NCBI GenBank assembly: GCA_963576735.1 | Contig: OY755187.1 | Span: forward strand, 15,748,001 to 15,812,000 | Reading direction: 5' to 3' | DNA length: 64,000 bases | Origin: Bedellia somnulentella | Lineage: Eukaryota > Arthropoda > Insecta > Lepidoptera > Bedelliidae | Shown here: in pieces, positions 32,139-43,460 of the stretch | Position numbering within the stretch: position 1 is the first letter of the stretch | How the letters are laid out: every line of letters starts with the position of its first letter | Notes under the pieces: model-generated | Seen by the model: the letters and a program-made list of their open reading frames with translations, nothing else | Databases searched by the model: none | What the model was told of the DNA's origin: nothing | Translations under genes and position numbers: made by a program

Positions 32139-33712
32139 TATAATAATAATAATAATAAACTCTCACTATAATAATAATAATAATAATAAATCTTTATTTC
32201 CAAAAAATTGTAATATTACAGTCTATACAGTAAAGTAATAATATGAACAGAGCTGCATTTCACAATAGTACTTAATTAATGGTACAACCGATACCTAATA
32301 AAGGGTAACCTGTGCTATAGGTACCGGTAAAAAACATCAGTGACGCTAAGAATACAAAATCAGCACTGCGTGCGTAAAAGAACATTAAGCACTAAACTAA
32401 AGAATTACATCAAATTAAAAAAAAAAACTACTAAAACATTCAAAATAAAACACAGAAGTTGTAGAAAAAGGAAACTTAAACTAGGTGTGAAGTAAAATAA
32501 ATATGTTAAGTAAATAAATATTTATAGTGTTTTATGTAATAAAATATAATGTAAATAGGTTTATAAATATAAATATTATAAAATAATATAAATATACATT
32601 AATATCTTAAAATATACATATATAATAATAATAATACCTTTAATAATCATACTAAGAAAAACAGAATAATGATAGTTCAAGTCAGTATAGATAGGAAGTT
32701 CTCTGTTTCCTCATAAGATAGAGTTTGAAGCCACGTATTTAGTTTTTGCTTGAGACCGAAATTATTTAAATCATAAATGCCGAGTTTACTGTTTAATTTA
32801 TTGTATAAGTAAGGTCCAAGGAATGTAGGGAAACGTTGAGCAAAAGAAGTCTTACATAATTTACCACTGACAACCTCTTTGTTTCTTAGTTTATTACTGT
32901 CTGGATTAAAATATGTTATGCAGTGTTGTTTTAAAACAACGTTCTTAATAAATAACTGTCGAAGAGTAAGTACTTCGCAGAAAAGGTATAATTCTTTGGT
33001 TGGGAAACGGAATGGCTTGAACGTTGCAACCTTGAGTACAGCCCGCTGAGCTCGTTCAATTTGTATGAGATGACTTTTACAAGAGCCGCCCCATGACGTG
33101 ATACAGTAGGTGATTATACTTTGGCAAAGTGCAAAATAGATGGTTCTTAGCAATTTTGCATCTACTACCGATCTAAGAGCCTTAAAAGAAAATATTAACT
33201 TTCTGATACGATTACTGAGTGTATTGATATGTGTACGAAAGGTAAGAGAGCTATCAATTACGATACCTAAATATTTAATTTCTGTCACACGTTCTAATCT
33301 CGGACATTGGCATGAGTTGTTTTGATTTGAGCAATTGTGAACTTTAATTTCGGGAATATTGTTTGGCGAAAGATAACCTGATTTTATTGTATGCATTAGA
33401 AATTTGGTTTTTGAAATATTAATTGTGAGGCGATTTAAGGCGAGCCATTCACAAACAGAGGTAAATCCTGTCTGTGCCAGAGACGTCACTTCATCCCAAG
33501 AATTACCAGAAAAAAATAGAGCTGTGTCATCTGCGTAGGAGATAATTGAGCAATTTGGAATTTTAAGAGAACTAAGACCATTTATAAATATAAGAAAGAG
33601 GGTAGGACCTAATATGCTGCCTTGTGGCACTCCATATAAGATAGGCAACAGATTGAAAGCGATCTTTAAGGTAGTCTTTAAATAGTTCTAAGGGAAGGTC
33701 ACTAATTATACT
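32139..33712 (-). mobile_element. 5'-truncated LINE with duplicated (AAT)n tail
   Basis: On the minus strand it ends in two TTA/AAT-repeat tracts (32139..32160 and 32172..32190) separated by ACTCTCAC. This gives a doubled tail and may reflect two tail initiations or a second short insertion. It has RT coding sequence of the same clade as the 37369 element. Confidence 0.7.
32677..33648 (-). pseudogene. LINE reverse transcriptase, C-terminal two-thirds
   Basis: About 323 codons, open. Motifs in order are YGVPQGSILGPTLFLIFING (palm), SYADDTALFF with the catalytic Asp pair, a Cys-rich CPRLERVTEIKYLGIVID, and the ALCQSIITYCITSWGG signature. Upstream RT residues (FKDYLKDRFQSV) lie in another frame at about 33655..33700, and the expected 10-15 residues between are absent. 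A small deletion with frame disruption near 33650 therefore breaks it. The endonuclease is lost by 5' truncation. Confidence 0.75.
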
Positions 33713-33908
33713 AATCTTGAAAAAAATAATTAAAACTATAAGCTACGAGATATGTGTATTGACATAGCTAATTTCATTTGTGAAGGTCATTATTGCAATA
33801 TCATCCTTCAGAACGCACCTATCATAAATGAGCCTTTTCTCTTAGAGGTCGATATCAGTTTTTGAGGATTCAAATTTAATTTAAACTGGATTGTCGGCGT
33901 AAAAGAAG

Positions 33909-34150
33909 TACATATATACATACATATACTCGCAGGTATAAATCCCTAGAAGGGGTAGCCAGAGCTAAGGAATTAGAAATTCCTCAGACACTCTTGGAAG
34001 TTAAGTGGAAAAAAAAAGATAGTAAAATAAAGGTTGTAGGTGATAGGTCTTTAAACGCCTTGCCCGAAAATCCATTAAAGAGCCCCATTGCACTTAGTCG
34101 CCTCTTAGGTACACCCCAGGGAAGAATAGGGGCAGTGCTATTCTAAGCCA
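33909..34150 (-). mobile_element. SINE-B (B1) copy
   Basis: ACTCGCAGGTATAAATCCC to GGCAGTGCTATTCTAAGCC. Moderately diverged. Confidence 0.75.
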
Positions 34151-34159
34151 GATACCGAA

Positions 34160-34370
34160 CTAGACAAAGATGCCATAGTGGAGCAGCCTGAGCTTGACAA
34201 ATTTATATTCTTAAGCCACTTTTACAAGTTGATAGGCAAAGATTGTAAAGATAACGATGGTCGTGACGTCTTCAGCAATATAGCCCAACAATCACTTAAA
34301 GCCCCAATACGTCGCCTCATACGACATCCACAGGTAAATATGGACTAGTATTATTTTAAACTGATCGTAT
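34160..34370 (-). mobile_element. SINE-B, strongly diverged
   Basis: TTCTTAAGCCACTTTTACAAG, CCCCAATACGTCGCCTC and GACATCCACAGG persist. Confidence 0.5.
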
Positions 34371-34414
34371 ACAGATTATTTAGAAGTCCATTAAAACTCA
34401 ATTATAATAAACTA

Positions 34415-34640
34415 TCTTCATCAGCCTATAAACGTCCTCTACTGGACAAAGGCCTCCACCAAAGATAGCCTCAACGACCGGTCCTGTGCTGCATTCATCC
34501 ATCGGCTTCCCGCGACCTTGACCAAGTAGTTGGTCCTGCGGACGGTGGGCCTACCTACACTGCGTCGTCCGGTACGTGGCCGCCCATTCCCACTTAAGTG
34601 TTGCGACTTTTCGGGCTATATCAGTGACCTAGGTTCTTCT
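34415..34640 (-). mobile_element. RTE-like LINE, 3' coding remnant
   Basis: The minus strand encodes a stretch resembling the RTE C terminus: GSRWMNAAQDRSLR...VEAFVQ, followed by an in-frame stop and CGTTTATAGGCTGATG. The motif WM..AQDR..W...EAFVQQW is characteristic of RTE-type LINEs in Lepidoptera (knowledge). It is decayed, and the flanks toward 34640 are less certain. Confidence 0.55.
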
Positions 34641-34673
34641 ACGGATCTTCTCGTTACGGACTCCGATATATAG

Positions 34674-35680
34674 CAAAACCAAAATAAACAATCAAGTACT
34701 CAAAAGTAAGAAATAAGTGTTTTAATTGAATATGAGTGCGGTGTATTAACACATTCGAAATTTCTTTATTCCATACCCGTCAGTTCAACCTACCTAAATC
34801 TTATAAATTCTCTTTAATTAATTTGTGAGTCGTGCCAGCTTGCGTGATTGGTAGGGTTCATTGATTTTTGTATGTATTAACCACAGATAATATAACACTG
34901 TACTAATATTGAAAAGGTTGGGCTGTGTTATAAACAGTACTACACTCCGGTATTTCTATTATTGTACGAATTAAAGATTTTGGCATATTGCATAGTATTA
35001 AATAGGCTCAACCATATGTAACTTTACATTGTTCTTGAAATCCCTTGAAAAGCGACGGTCTACATTCTCAAACTCGACTCAAAAAAGACTTAATATCCCT
35101 GAAAGGGTTAGCAAAGGTGCTAATACTTCTTAACATCACGTAACATTGTAACCGACAGTCCTCTCGATTTCATGGGATGTTATCATCAGATCCTGGTCTC
35201 ATGATACTTTCTCAGTAATAATAACAAAATAAATGTTGAACCTGTATTTCTTTGCATAAAAGCTACGAAGATATATATATATATATAGATATATAGATAA
35301 ATCCAAATATAAATGTTGAAAAAACTATTTCTTAACTCCCCGTAATTAAGGACCTACACCTTCCATCATCAGCTCAGCAGCATAAAATTATGATTTCCAG
35401 AAGCAAATGCCAATATAACTTCAGAAAATATGTAAATCGCGGTACATGTGCCTATAAAATATGTAAATCGCGGTACATGTGCCTATAAAGTTTGAGAGTT
35501 ACTCTCGGTTTCTCCAGGATCCCATCATCAAACACTCATCATGGTACCAATTCGGGAGTATCTTCTTTGTAATAAAAAAATAATAATCAAAATCGGTTCA
35601 TAAATGGCAAAGTAATCGACGAACAAAAATAAAAAAAATCGGTCGATTTAGAACACTCCTTTTTTGAAGTGGGTTAAAAA
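34674..35680 (-). mobile_element. Foldback element, copy 3 (one arm only)
   Basis: On the minus strand it runs from AACCCACTTCAAAAAAGG to GTACTTGATTGTTTATTTTGG. It keeps the SINE-A tail segment (about 35085..35150) but lacks the first inverted arm, so it is not a palindrome. It also carries a 31-bp tandem duplication and a TA-rich run at 35272..35303. Confidence 0.65.
35425..35486. repeat. Perfect 31-bp tandem duplication
   Basis: The unit beginning AAAATATGTAAATCGCGG occurs twice without mismatch, at 35425..35455 and 35456..35486, inside foldback copy 3. Copies 1 and 2 have it once. Confidence 0.9.
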
Positions 35681-36247
35681 TAGATATTAAAATAACAGCA
35701 ATGTACCATAGATTTAATATCAATAAGCATACTATGATCTTGTATTAATAAGTACACTAAAGTACATGCAGAATTTAACGTAAAACAACAACACATTCTT
35801 CACTGTAGTAAAAACAAATAAATAGTTTATTTCGTAGCTTAAAGTTAAGTAACAACATTTTCTAGTCACGCTCCAGGGGCTCTCAAAATGTAAACAAACA
35901 AAATGTTTATTCTCACTAGTGGGTTGAACGAACGAAGTTTGAGAATCTGTGGAAAATAACTATTATTCAATCTACACATACTTTGATAAAACATTTGATT
36001 TAATTTTTACAAGAATCTCACAAGCAGTGGCTTGGTGTCATCAGGGCTCTGTGCAGGATGTTTCCGGGCTAACACCAAAATTGTAATGGACGTAAAAAAA
36101 GATGTGTGTTGACGAGTTTCTTACGGGTTCTTCTCAAAACAAAACACCTTCCGAATCCGAAGTAAACTTAGTATGAAGTTAAAATTTGACTTTCAAAAAA
36201 CAAAGATTTATCTTTTTACTTTGAAATAAATGATTCTTTTTATTTAG
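35681..36247. other. Unassigned sequence
   Basis: No gene or recognised repeat. Confidence 0.55.
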
Positions 36248-36488
36248 AACTGAGAGAGCTCAGTGGGTAGAACACCGCCTACCGCGTATCATGAGGGTTC
36301 AAATCCCGGGTCGGGCCTACACCAATTTGTCGTCTACTCTAAAGTCACGTGTGTGGTTTATGTATCTTGGTTGTTAACGGAGACGGAAAACATCTGAACA
36401 CCAGGTGACAATGTCACGTTATAGTCAGAAGTGTTGGTACCTCTACCAACACCTTCGGGGATTTACGGCGTGAAATTTTGAGTTGAGT
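36248..36488 (+). mobile_element. SINE-A with internal deletion
   Basis: The head GAGAGAGCTCAGTGGGTAG and GTTCAAATCC are present. The body jumps from GGAAAACATC directly to TGAACACCAGG, a loss of about 120 bp. Confidence 0.75.
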
Positions 36489-37058
36489 TAGGTAAAATAC
36501 GGTACATACTGTAGACGAGATGGATTTGAGAGGTAAGAAGGTGAAATAAGTTCAAGGGTTTAATTATCTGGAAAGTTTGTTTAATAGAGTTGAAAGTTTA
36601 ACAAAACAAGCATAGAATCCGAGTGAATGAAGTATAGATCATTTCCCCCATTTGAGAAATAAATGTTAGGTGATATTTCAGAGTGAGCAATAGTCTGATA
36701 ATTATATTAGTATTTTGTTTTGGGTTTATGTATTTATGAATGAGACAATATGTCATTTTATTGTCAGGTGCTAACTGAAAATCAGTGTTGTGAGGTTACA
36801 CTCACAACAATACGCTGAGTTAGCAACCCTTTCGTTGCAAGACTTTTTAATTTTTATCTGGATTTACTGTACTTGTTGTTTGTTTTTGTGTTTCAGTGTT
36901 GTAAGTTTATATGCAACGAATAAATATTTTCTTTTCTTTCTTTTCTTTTTTTTAAAAGTAGACAAGAAAATTTCAAGATATTTAGTACATAAAAAGATAG
37001 GAACGATAGATGAAAATTAATTAGTTAAAAAATATATAGTCCTATCGACGTCTGAGGC
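36489..37058. other. Unassigned; possible LINE 3' end near 36790..36955
   Basis: AACGAATAAATATTTTC followed by a TTTTC-rich run at about 36928..36950 resembles a LINE 3' UTR with simple tail, but I cannot tie it to coding sequence. Confidence 0.4.
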
Positions 37059-37165
37059 CGAGTAGATAAGCGACTACCTTCTCGGTCCGGAGGTTGCAGT
37101 TTCGATCCCCACTGAGAGCAACATTTATGTGATGAGCATATTGAGCATAAATTATTGTTTCTTAG
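37059..37165 (+). mobile_element. SINE-E copy (tRNA-like)
   Basis: GAGTAGATAAGCGAC, CTTCTCGGTCCGGAGG and TTTCGATCCCCAC form the tRNA-like head. The body GTGATGAGCATA...AAATTATTGTTTCTTAG matches 14830. Confidence 0.65.
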
Positions 37166-37175
37166 TCTTAGTATT

Positions 37176-37368
37176 TACACATACATACATATATTCACGG
37201 CTGTAAATTCCTAGAAGGAGTAGCCAGAGCTAAGGAATTAGAAATTCCTCAGCCACTGTTGGAAATGTGAGTGGGGAAAAGATGGTAATAATAAAGGTTG
37301 TTGGTAATGGGTCTCCCACCGCATCGCCCTAAAATATTTTGAAAGTTCCAATACCGTTAGTCGCCTCT
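37176..37368 (-). mobile_element. SINE-B, 3' part (split by LINE)
   Basis: From the reversed TATG tail to TAGTCGCCTCT. The rest of the same copy resumes at 40550 beyond the LINE. Confidence 0.85.
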
Positions 37369-40300
37369 GCCTGCACCGTATCGACGTTCTACCCGATATT
37401 ATTGTCTTGTCTGAGTGCTGGCTCTACCACAATCCAACAATTCCAGCAATAGCTGACTTCGACTACCACGTCTCAAAAAATGTTGTGAATAAAAGTGATG
37501 GAGTGGTTGTGTACATAAGCCAGGACTTAAACAGAAGAGTTGTAGTAGAGGAAGCCCCTTTGACAGAAGCTAGCGGATTAATAATCAAGCTCGGAAATGA
37601 CACTGCAATCATAGCCATTTACCGTCCTTGGTGTTTTAAAGATTCTCAAGCATTTATTGAATCTCTAGATAAGATTCTATCTACTGTCAAATCTTTCAAC
37701 TCGATAATAATAATGGGGGACATTAATATAGATATCGAATCCAATGCAATATTGTCGACTAGCGCTAATGACTACCTAAACACATTAGCATCCCATGGTC
37801 TACTTCCAGCTCACACACTCCCAACTCACGTTAAAACCTGTCTAGATCATGTGATGTTAAAATCAAAACATCCTGCTACAACTCTAGTCATCAATTCATC
37901 GATAACAGATCATGATGCAGTTTTATTGTCTCTGTCATCCTCATTCAGTCTTCCACCTCCTAAATCTTATACAACAATTTCAACCAAAGAACTATGCAAA
38001 GCTATTAACTCCCTAGATTTTAGCCCTGTTCATTTATCAAATGATATAAATGTAGCAACCTCTCTGTTAGTCGATCCAATTATAAAGCTCATCGCAGATC
38101 ATACTAAAACAATATCTCTTAAGCGCAAAATTCGTCCGATCAAACCATGGATCACGCCAGGCCTCCTCAAGTGTATAAGACATAGGGATAACTTGCATAG
38201 AAAGCTAAAAACAGACCCCAACAACCATTTACTTAAAATCACCTTCAAGAGGTATAGAAATTTCTGTAATAAGCTGCTAAAAAAAGTAAAAAACTCATTT
38301 GAAAAAGCTGAATTAACAGCTGCAAAATCTAACAATAAAAAATTATGGTCTGTAATACGTAATATAACAAATACCAGCATAAAAAAATCATCTTCGATAG
38401 AACTTTTAAAGTGCGCTCCCTCTCCGCTCGAGTCCGCAAACAAAGTAAACTCTTTTTTCGCAACCATAGGCCAGAGACTTGCTGAGTCTATTCCATCTAA
38501 ATCTACTTCTACTAATAATTTTGTACACATTTCTTCCCCTCCCGTATACCAACCCTCATCTTCCTTTGTCCTACTCGAAACGGACGCCGACGAAGTAGAT
38601 CGTTTAATAAACACACTCAAAATAGACTGCGCTGTAGGTTGGGACGGAATTTCTGCTGCCCTGATTAAGTCATCAAAAAAAGTTCTCATCCCACCACTTA
38701 CTCATATATTCAATCTCAGTATTAGCTCAGGCACATTCCCCAAGTACTTCAAAAAAGCCATAGTACACCCCGTCCACAAATCAGGAGACAAAACCGACGT
38801 CAACAACTATCGCCCTATTTCAGTTTTGCCCACTTTTTCCAAGATTCTTGAAAAACTTATTAATAATAGGCTAGTAAAGTATCTGGAGGAAAAACATTTA
38901 TTATCGGACAATCAATTCGGTTTTCGAAACGGAAGATCTTGCTCGGACGCTGTCCATAAACTAACTAACTCACTGGCTATAAATCTAGATAAGGGGAAAA
39001 AGTGCCTTAGTATATTCATAGATATAACAAAAGCCTTTGACACAACCTGATCCCCTCTTCTAATTGATAAGATGGAAAAATTGGGTGTTCGTGACTTACA
39101 GCTTAAGTTATTTTCAAATTACTTGTCTGAACGTACCCAATGCGTCAAAATTGATGGCTTAGTCGGCTCCGAACAGGGTATACATTATGGTGTACCCCAA
39201 GGTAGTCTACTGGGCCCTATATTATTCCTCGTTTACATAAACGAGTTGTGTAATCTGTCCATACCAAATGGAAATATTATCTCCTTTGCTGACGACACGG
39301 TTCTTTCTTTCGTGGGTAATACCTGGAAAGAGGTCTTCGATAGTGCAAGGGATGGGTTTGACCGCGTAAACTCATGGTTGTGTAACAACCGCTTATCCCT
39401 TAACACTTCCAAAACCAACTACATTACTTTCGCAATATCAAATAGAGCAATGCCTTTGCCCGATAAATTTTCTATACGAGTGAATTGCCCACATCCTTCG
39501 AATTCAAACGATTGCTCCTGCATATGTCTAAAAAAAGTTGAGACGGTTAAATATTTGGGAGTTATCCTTGACCACAGACTGAGCTTTATCTATCATATAG
39601 AGTACCTCACAAAGCGAGTTCGGAAACTAATATATATATTTAGAAATATACGACATGCTGCTGACCATGATCTCCTTAAATCTATTTATCTAGCCCTCTG
39701 TCAATCACTTTTAACGTATTGTATAACGTCCTGGGGTGGTGCTGCCAAATCTCACCTTATATGTCTTGAGAGGGCCCAGAGGGCGGTTTTGAAAGTTAGT
39801 TTACAAAAACCACGTTTTTACCCTACAAAAGATTTATACGTAGAGTGGGACGTACTCACAGTTAGGCAACTCTTCATTCTATACAATGTACTTAGGCAGC
39901 ACACTGAAACCCCTCCCAACGAGATCCTAACAAAGCGCAATAGAATGATAGTGCCCTCCATACGACTGAAAACTAAATTCAGCAACCGTTTTTACTGCTT
40001 CTTGGGTCCTTTCCTGTTTAATATAGTAAATAAAGCTTTTCCTGTTGTCCACCTTAATCGTATGGAATGTAAAAGACTGATAGTATCCTGGCTAAAAAAA
40101 ATTGATTATAATAGTACTGAATTACTCCTTCTCCCACAAAAATAACATGGGTTCTAATGGTTTTAGTTCATTGTTTTTTTGTTTTTCTCTATATTTGTAA
40201 GAGTAGATTTCTTCAAAATTGTTTACTTTTTACTTTACTTTTTGTTTTATTATTACTTTTTGTTTTATTTATTAGCATAGTTTATTTTAAATTAAAAAGA

Positions 40301-40549
40301 TTATTGTGAGCCAAGAGCAATTTTTAAGAAACATTTGTAAGCTGGCACTGATTTAATGCAGTGTTTGAAGCCTATAGCACAGACTTACGTCTATTATAGG
40401 CATCAATGTATAATGTATAACCCCTCAAGCCAACCATATGTCCAATTTCACAATGTATTTTTCATATATTGTATATTAGCTGATTTGTATTAGGCTTAAT
40501 TACTAATAATAAACTTTACTTATTTACTTTACTAACTTTACTTACTTTA
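37369..40549 (+). mobile_element. LINE, nearly complete ORF2, inserted in SINE-B
   Basis: The 3181-bp insert splits a SINE-B and duplicates CCTCT (37364..37368 and 40550..40554). It is truncated at its 5' end just upstream of the first endonuclease motif. The 3' UTR runs from 40149 and ends in a TTTAC-rich tail (40511..40549). It is the best preserved LINE in the window. Confidence 0.85.
37371..40145 (+). pseudogene. LINE ORF2: endonuclease plus reverse transcriptase, one nonsense codon
   Basis: One frame runs from 37371 to 40145, broken only by TGA at 39048..39050. The endonuclease has DIIVLSECWL, GVVVYIS, IIMGDINIDIES and the late TDHDAV box. Its N-terminal tip is missing. The RT shows NNYRPISVLPTFSKILEKLI, FGFRNGRSCSDAV, FIDITKAFDTT at the break, GVPQGSLLGPILFLVYIN, the catalytic FADD (SFADDTVLSF), a CICLKKVETVKYLGVILD segment and ALCQSLLTYCITSWGGAAK. 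The single TGA falls inside the RT palm, so two inactive halves would be made unless it is read through. The first Met-type start lies inside the truncated frame and is not the native start. I place the element in the jockey/CR1 group. Confidence 0.85.
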
Positions 40550-40612
40550 CCTCTTACGTACACCCACCGGAAGAATTGGGGTAGTGTTATTCTAAGCCAA
40601 CACCACACAGCA
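40550..40612 (-). mobile_element. SINE-B, 5' part (split by LINE)
   Basis: CCTCTTACGTACACCCACC to CCAACACCACACAGC completes the copy begun at 37176. Confidence 0.85.
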
Positions 40613-40795
40613 TTACACTAGTATTTACAAATATTCGTATTATATAATATTTTTCAAGTTTTACTTATTTTAGCTAACATTATGTGTGTAATGTATATAT
40701 GTCCATGTATTTATTTTTATTACTACAAAACGCAAGCTTCCGAAGTACGATGTCTTAAAATACATGTATAACAAAGATTTAAAAATGTACTTAAG

Positions 40796-40850
40796 ATCGA
40801 GAGGCCAGAATCACATATTTGATAGTCTCTGCCTACCCCACTTAACCTAT
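40796..40850 (+). mobile_element. LINE-C 3' end fragment
   Basis: GATCGAGAGGCCAGAATC and GATAGTCTCTGCCTACCCC match the LINE-C 3' end in sense orientation. Confidence 0.5.
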
Positions 40851-40869
40851 GTTTAAGAGCTTTGTTACT

Positions 40870-41165
40870 TAGTTATACTCACGCCCATTGTTCCCATTGG
40901 GTAGGCAGAGACTATAGATCGCCACTTTGTATACAATCCAGGCAAATCTCTCTTGCTTCTGTCAAATTCATCATTCTTCTCAGACATGCTCTTTTATTCT
41001 TTTCCCTACGGACTTTGGCCTTCGCAACAACGTTTTCTATTTGGTTATCAAACATCTTACGCGGCGGTCCTCTACTAACAACACAATCCACACTAGCTCT
41101 ATATATCTCTTTTGCCACTTTACGTTAAAGCATACTCTTTATGTGCCCAAAACACCTTAACATTC
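40870..41165 (-). pseudogene. LINE-C C-terminal coding remnant
   Basis: The minus strand encodes AKEIYRASVDCVVSRGPPR, then NKRACLRRMMNLTEAREICLD, aligning with the C terminus at 17865..18221. The frame is broken and the stop region is decayed. The 3' module reads ACTCACGCCCATTGTTCCC on the plus strand. It lies tail to tail with the fragment at 40796. Confidence 0.6.
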
Positions 41166-41484
41166 CCACCTTTCCTAAAGCCTTTTAACATTAAGAAATT
41201 TAACGATGACTATATTTTCCATTCATATATTAATATATTTTCCCTATTCTAAGATAAAACTACTCATTGTAGGAACGTAATAAATTCAACGGTAAATTTG
41301 CAAAATCAGTTACGCAAGGATTACAAATTTAATTAATTTCTGTCTCACTCAGATGAGACTTCAAAAGAATAAGTATTATAATTATTTCGTTAAGCTGATG
41401 AACTCAATCAAATGTCTCATAAATTACCTGACTTACTTGGCAATTTTATTTTTTTATTGAAATTAGCTGATTTAATTTAATGTT
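41166..41484. other. Unassigned AT-rich sequence
   Basis: No gene or recognised repeat. Confidence 0.5.
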
Positions 41485-41590
41485 TTTTGACATGAAAACC
41501 TCATGTGGGGATTATTACTCATAAATAAACCCCCGCCAGTGTCGAAATTTTTCTTTCCTTTAATAACATCTTTTATTTATGATTAGCTGA
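41485..41590 (-). mobile_element. SINE-D fragment
   Basis: ATGTTTTTTGACATGAAAACC, CATGTGGGGATTATTACTC and CCCCGCCAGTGTCGAAA. The Helitron target site is unoccupied and most of the tRNA-like head is deleted. Confidence 0.55.
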
Positions 41591-41611
41591 TTTAATTCCA
41601 TTATATTAAGA

Positions 41612-41790
41612 TGAGCTTTGTTGCAAATTTTACTGCTATAAATGCCAAAACAAGGGTAGCCAAAGATACGGAACACCAATTCCTTATCTTCTTTTGGAAG
41701 AAGTAGGTAAAAAAACGTAAAATTTCGAGCCACATTGCCTTACAAAGACAGACCCACGGGAAAAAAATACCTAGTAGTGCTAGTTGAACC
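41612..41790 (-). mobile_element. SINE-B, strongly diverged
   Basis: TGCTATAAATGCC, AAGGGTAGCCAAAG and CTTTTGGAAGAAGTAGG remain. Confidence 0.4.
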
Positions 41791-42344
41791 GACTTTAGTT
41801 TTTTTTACTTTTTTAGATTACCAAAGTTACATATTTGTGTAAGTTTGGTAGTCTGGTGTGTCCATATAAAACTCACTCACCTCATACCTCAAGTGACAGT
41901 AAATAAATTCAAGGCTATGTCTTAACAACTAAGCCATCAAGTCTCACAAAAAACTAGAATCAGTAAAAAACCAACTCATCTTCTTCGACAACGAAGAATA
42001 TATTTTTTCCCTCGACACCGAGTCTCAGCAAAAAATCAATAGGAACTGGCATAGTGCCAGTCAATGGAAGTTAGCGAATATGTTTACAGTGCCACTATCC
42101 TCCCCCCCTGGAGTTGGATCATTGTTTTTGTAGTAAATTATATGCGGACAGATGTTTTTGATGCTACGAAAAGAATGGAACGTTTTTTACTACATCCATA
42201 TAGGGGTTTGTCTGTTGTTTTTTAGATTTATTTTTGTGACAAGTTGTGCTTTTTAAAAGGGTTGTTAGCAATGAGATACATCATTATGAGTCACATTTTT
42301 CAAAAATAATAGTCAAGTGACAAAAGTAAAGGTATCATAGGGGT
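41791..42344. other. Unassigned sequence
   Basis: No gene or recognised repeat. Confidence 0.55.
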
Positions 42345-42455
42345 CGGGCAAATTCATTCCATCGAGAGGTTTGCCACGATCGTACACAGTGGCGACTGGC
42401 GAAACATTACCTCTGTACACCCCAATGGGAACTAATGGGATGGGTATATTTTTGT
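42345..42455 (+). mobile_element. LINE-C 3' end fragment
   Basis: TCGAGAGGTTTGCCACGATCG, CAGTGGCGACTGGCG and CCCCAATGGGAACTAATGGG match the LINE-C 3' end. Confidence 0.6.
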
Positions 42456-42920
42456 ATTTAATTATGTTCCAATAGAATTGTACTATGTTTAAGGTCAATG
42501 CATGAGAGTTTACATGACCTCAAGGTAAGATATGGTTAATATTATTTTTAATACTTTAGCTTGTGATAACCCTAAATACATGTTGATATATTAACGGGAA
42601 TCTCTTTAATCCTGAAGTAAAGAGAAAATAAGTAATATTGTCAAACAACTTGTTCAAATATTATTATTATACTCGTCATATTTCATGTGCTTCTTTGTTA
42701 CAAAACAATTTTGTTATCTGGATAATTATTCAATATTTTATTTGCCTTACTCCTGTGCTGAAATACAACCATTTCTCTGAATTAAGAATAGGTGTTTTTA
42801 TTTACTTCTTGCCATTTAATCATTACAGCGTTTTCAAACTTACAATCTTTACATTTTTGATCTTTACTTTACACTTTATATTTTTGATTTATCTATACTA
42901 TGACGCAATTAATTTCAAAC
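42456..42920. other. Unassigned AT-rich sequence
   Basis: A 103-codon frame (42638..42949, plus) encodes a hydrophobic, AT-driven sequence with no recognisable domain, so I do not call a gene. Confidence 0.5.
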
Positions 42921-43176
42921 ATACACGCCTTATATCCCCGAAAGGGTAGCAGAGGTATTAATACTTCGGAAAATAACGTGACATTATTACCTTGGTGTTC
43001 AGAGTACTAACGTTTTGCTTGGACAGCCCACTAACGTGATAGGGGGCAGGCCTAAAGGATAAATTAACCACACATATGAGTTACGAAAAGACGATTGGTG
43101 TAGACCCGACTCGGGCTTTGAACCCTTATCGTCTGCACGATGAGCAGTGTTCTACCCACTGAGCTATCACGATTGG
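42921..43176 (-). mobile_element. SINE-A with internal deletion
   Basis: ACACGCCTTATATCCCCG to GAGCTATCACGATTG. The body has lost the part between GGCAGGCCT and AAATTAACC. Confidence 0.75.
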
Positions 43177-43460
43177 TTAATAATAGAGTATGAAATGATA
43201 TGAAGCATAGCAATTGAGCTAAAAGTTGTCAATGACAAACTATTTAAAATAATTTCTTTAGTGGGATGGAACCAAATTTACCCCTACAAAGTTAAAATGT
43301 TTATTATTTGCAAAAAAAATCTTTTTTTGTAGGAGTTTTAGTTCAAGTTCAAGTTAAATTTAAAGAAAAAAACACAGTTTTAGTAGGCCTAAATACATAT
43401 TTTTAAAGTGTATTCAAAAATTCATCGCGCATTTCTAACAGAGTAATTTTATATTACTAA

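Noticed and set aside
37407..37409. Start codon for the LINE ORF at 37407
   Set aside because: The codon is TTG, and the frame continues upstream to the truncation point, including part of the endonuclease motif DIIVLSECWL.
38099..38689. 196-codon minus-strand frame
   Set aside because: Antisense shadow of the LINE linker between endonuclease and RT.
42638..42949. 103-codon hydrophobic plus-strand frame
   Set aside because: Composition follows local AT bias, and its end runs into a SINE-A. No family recognised.
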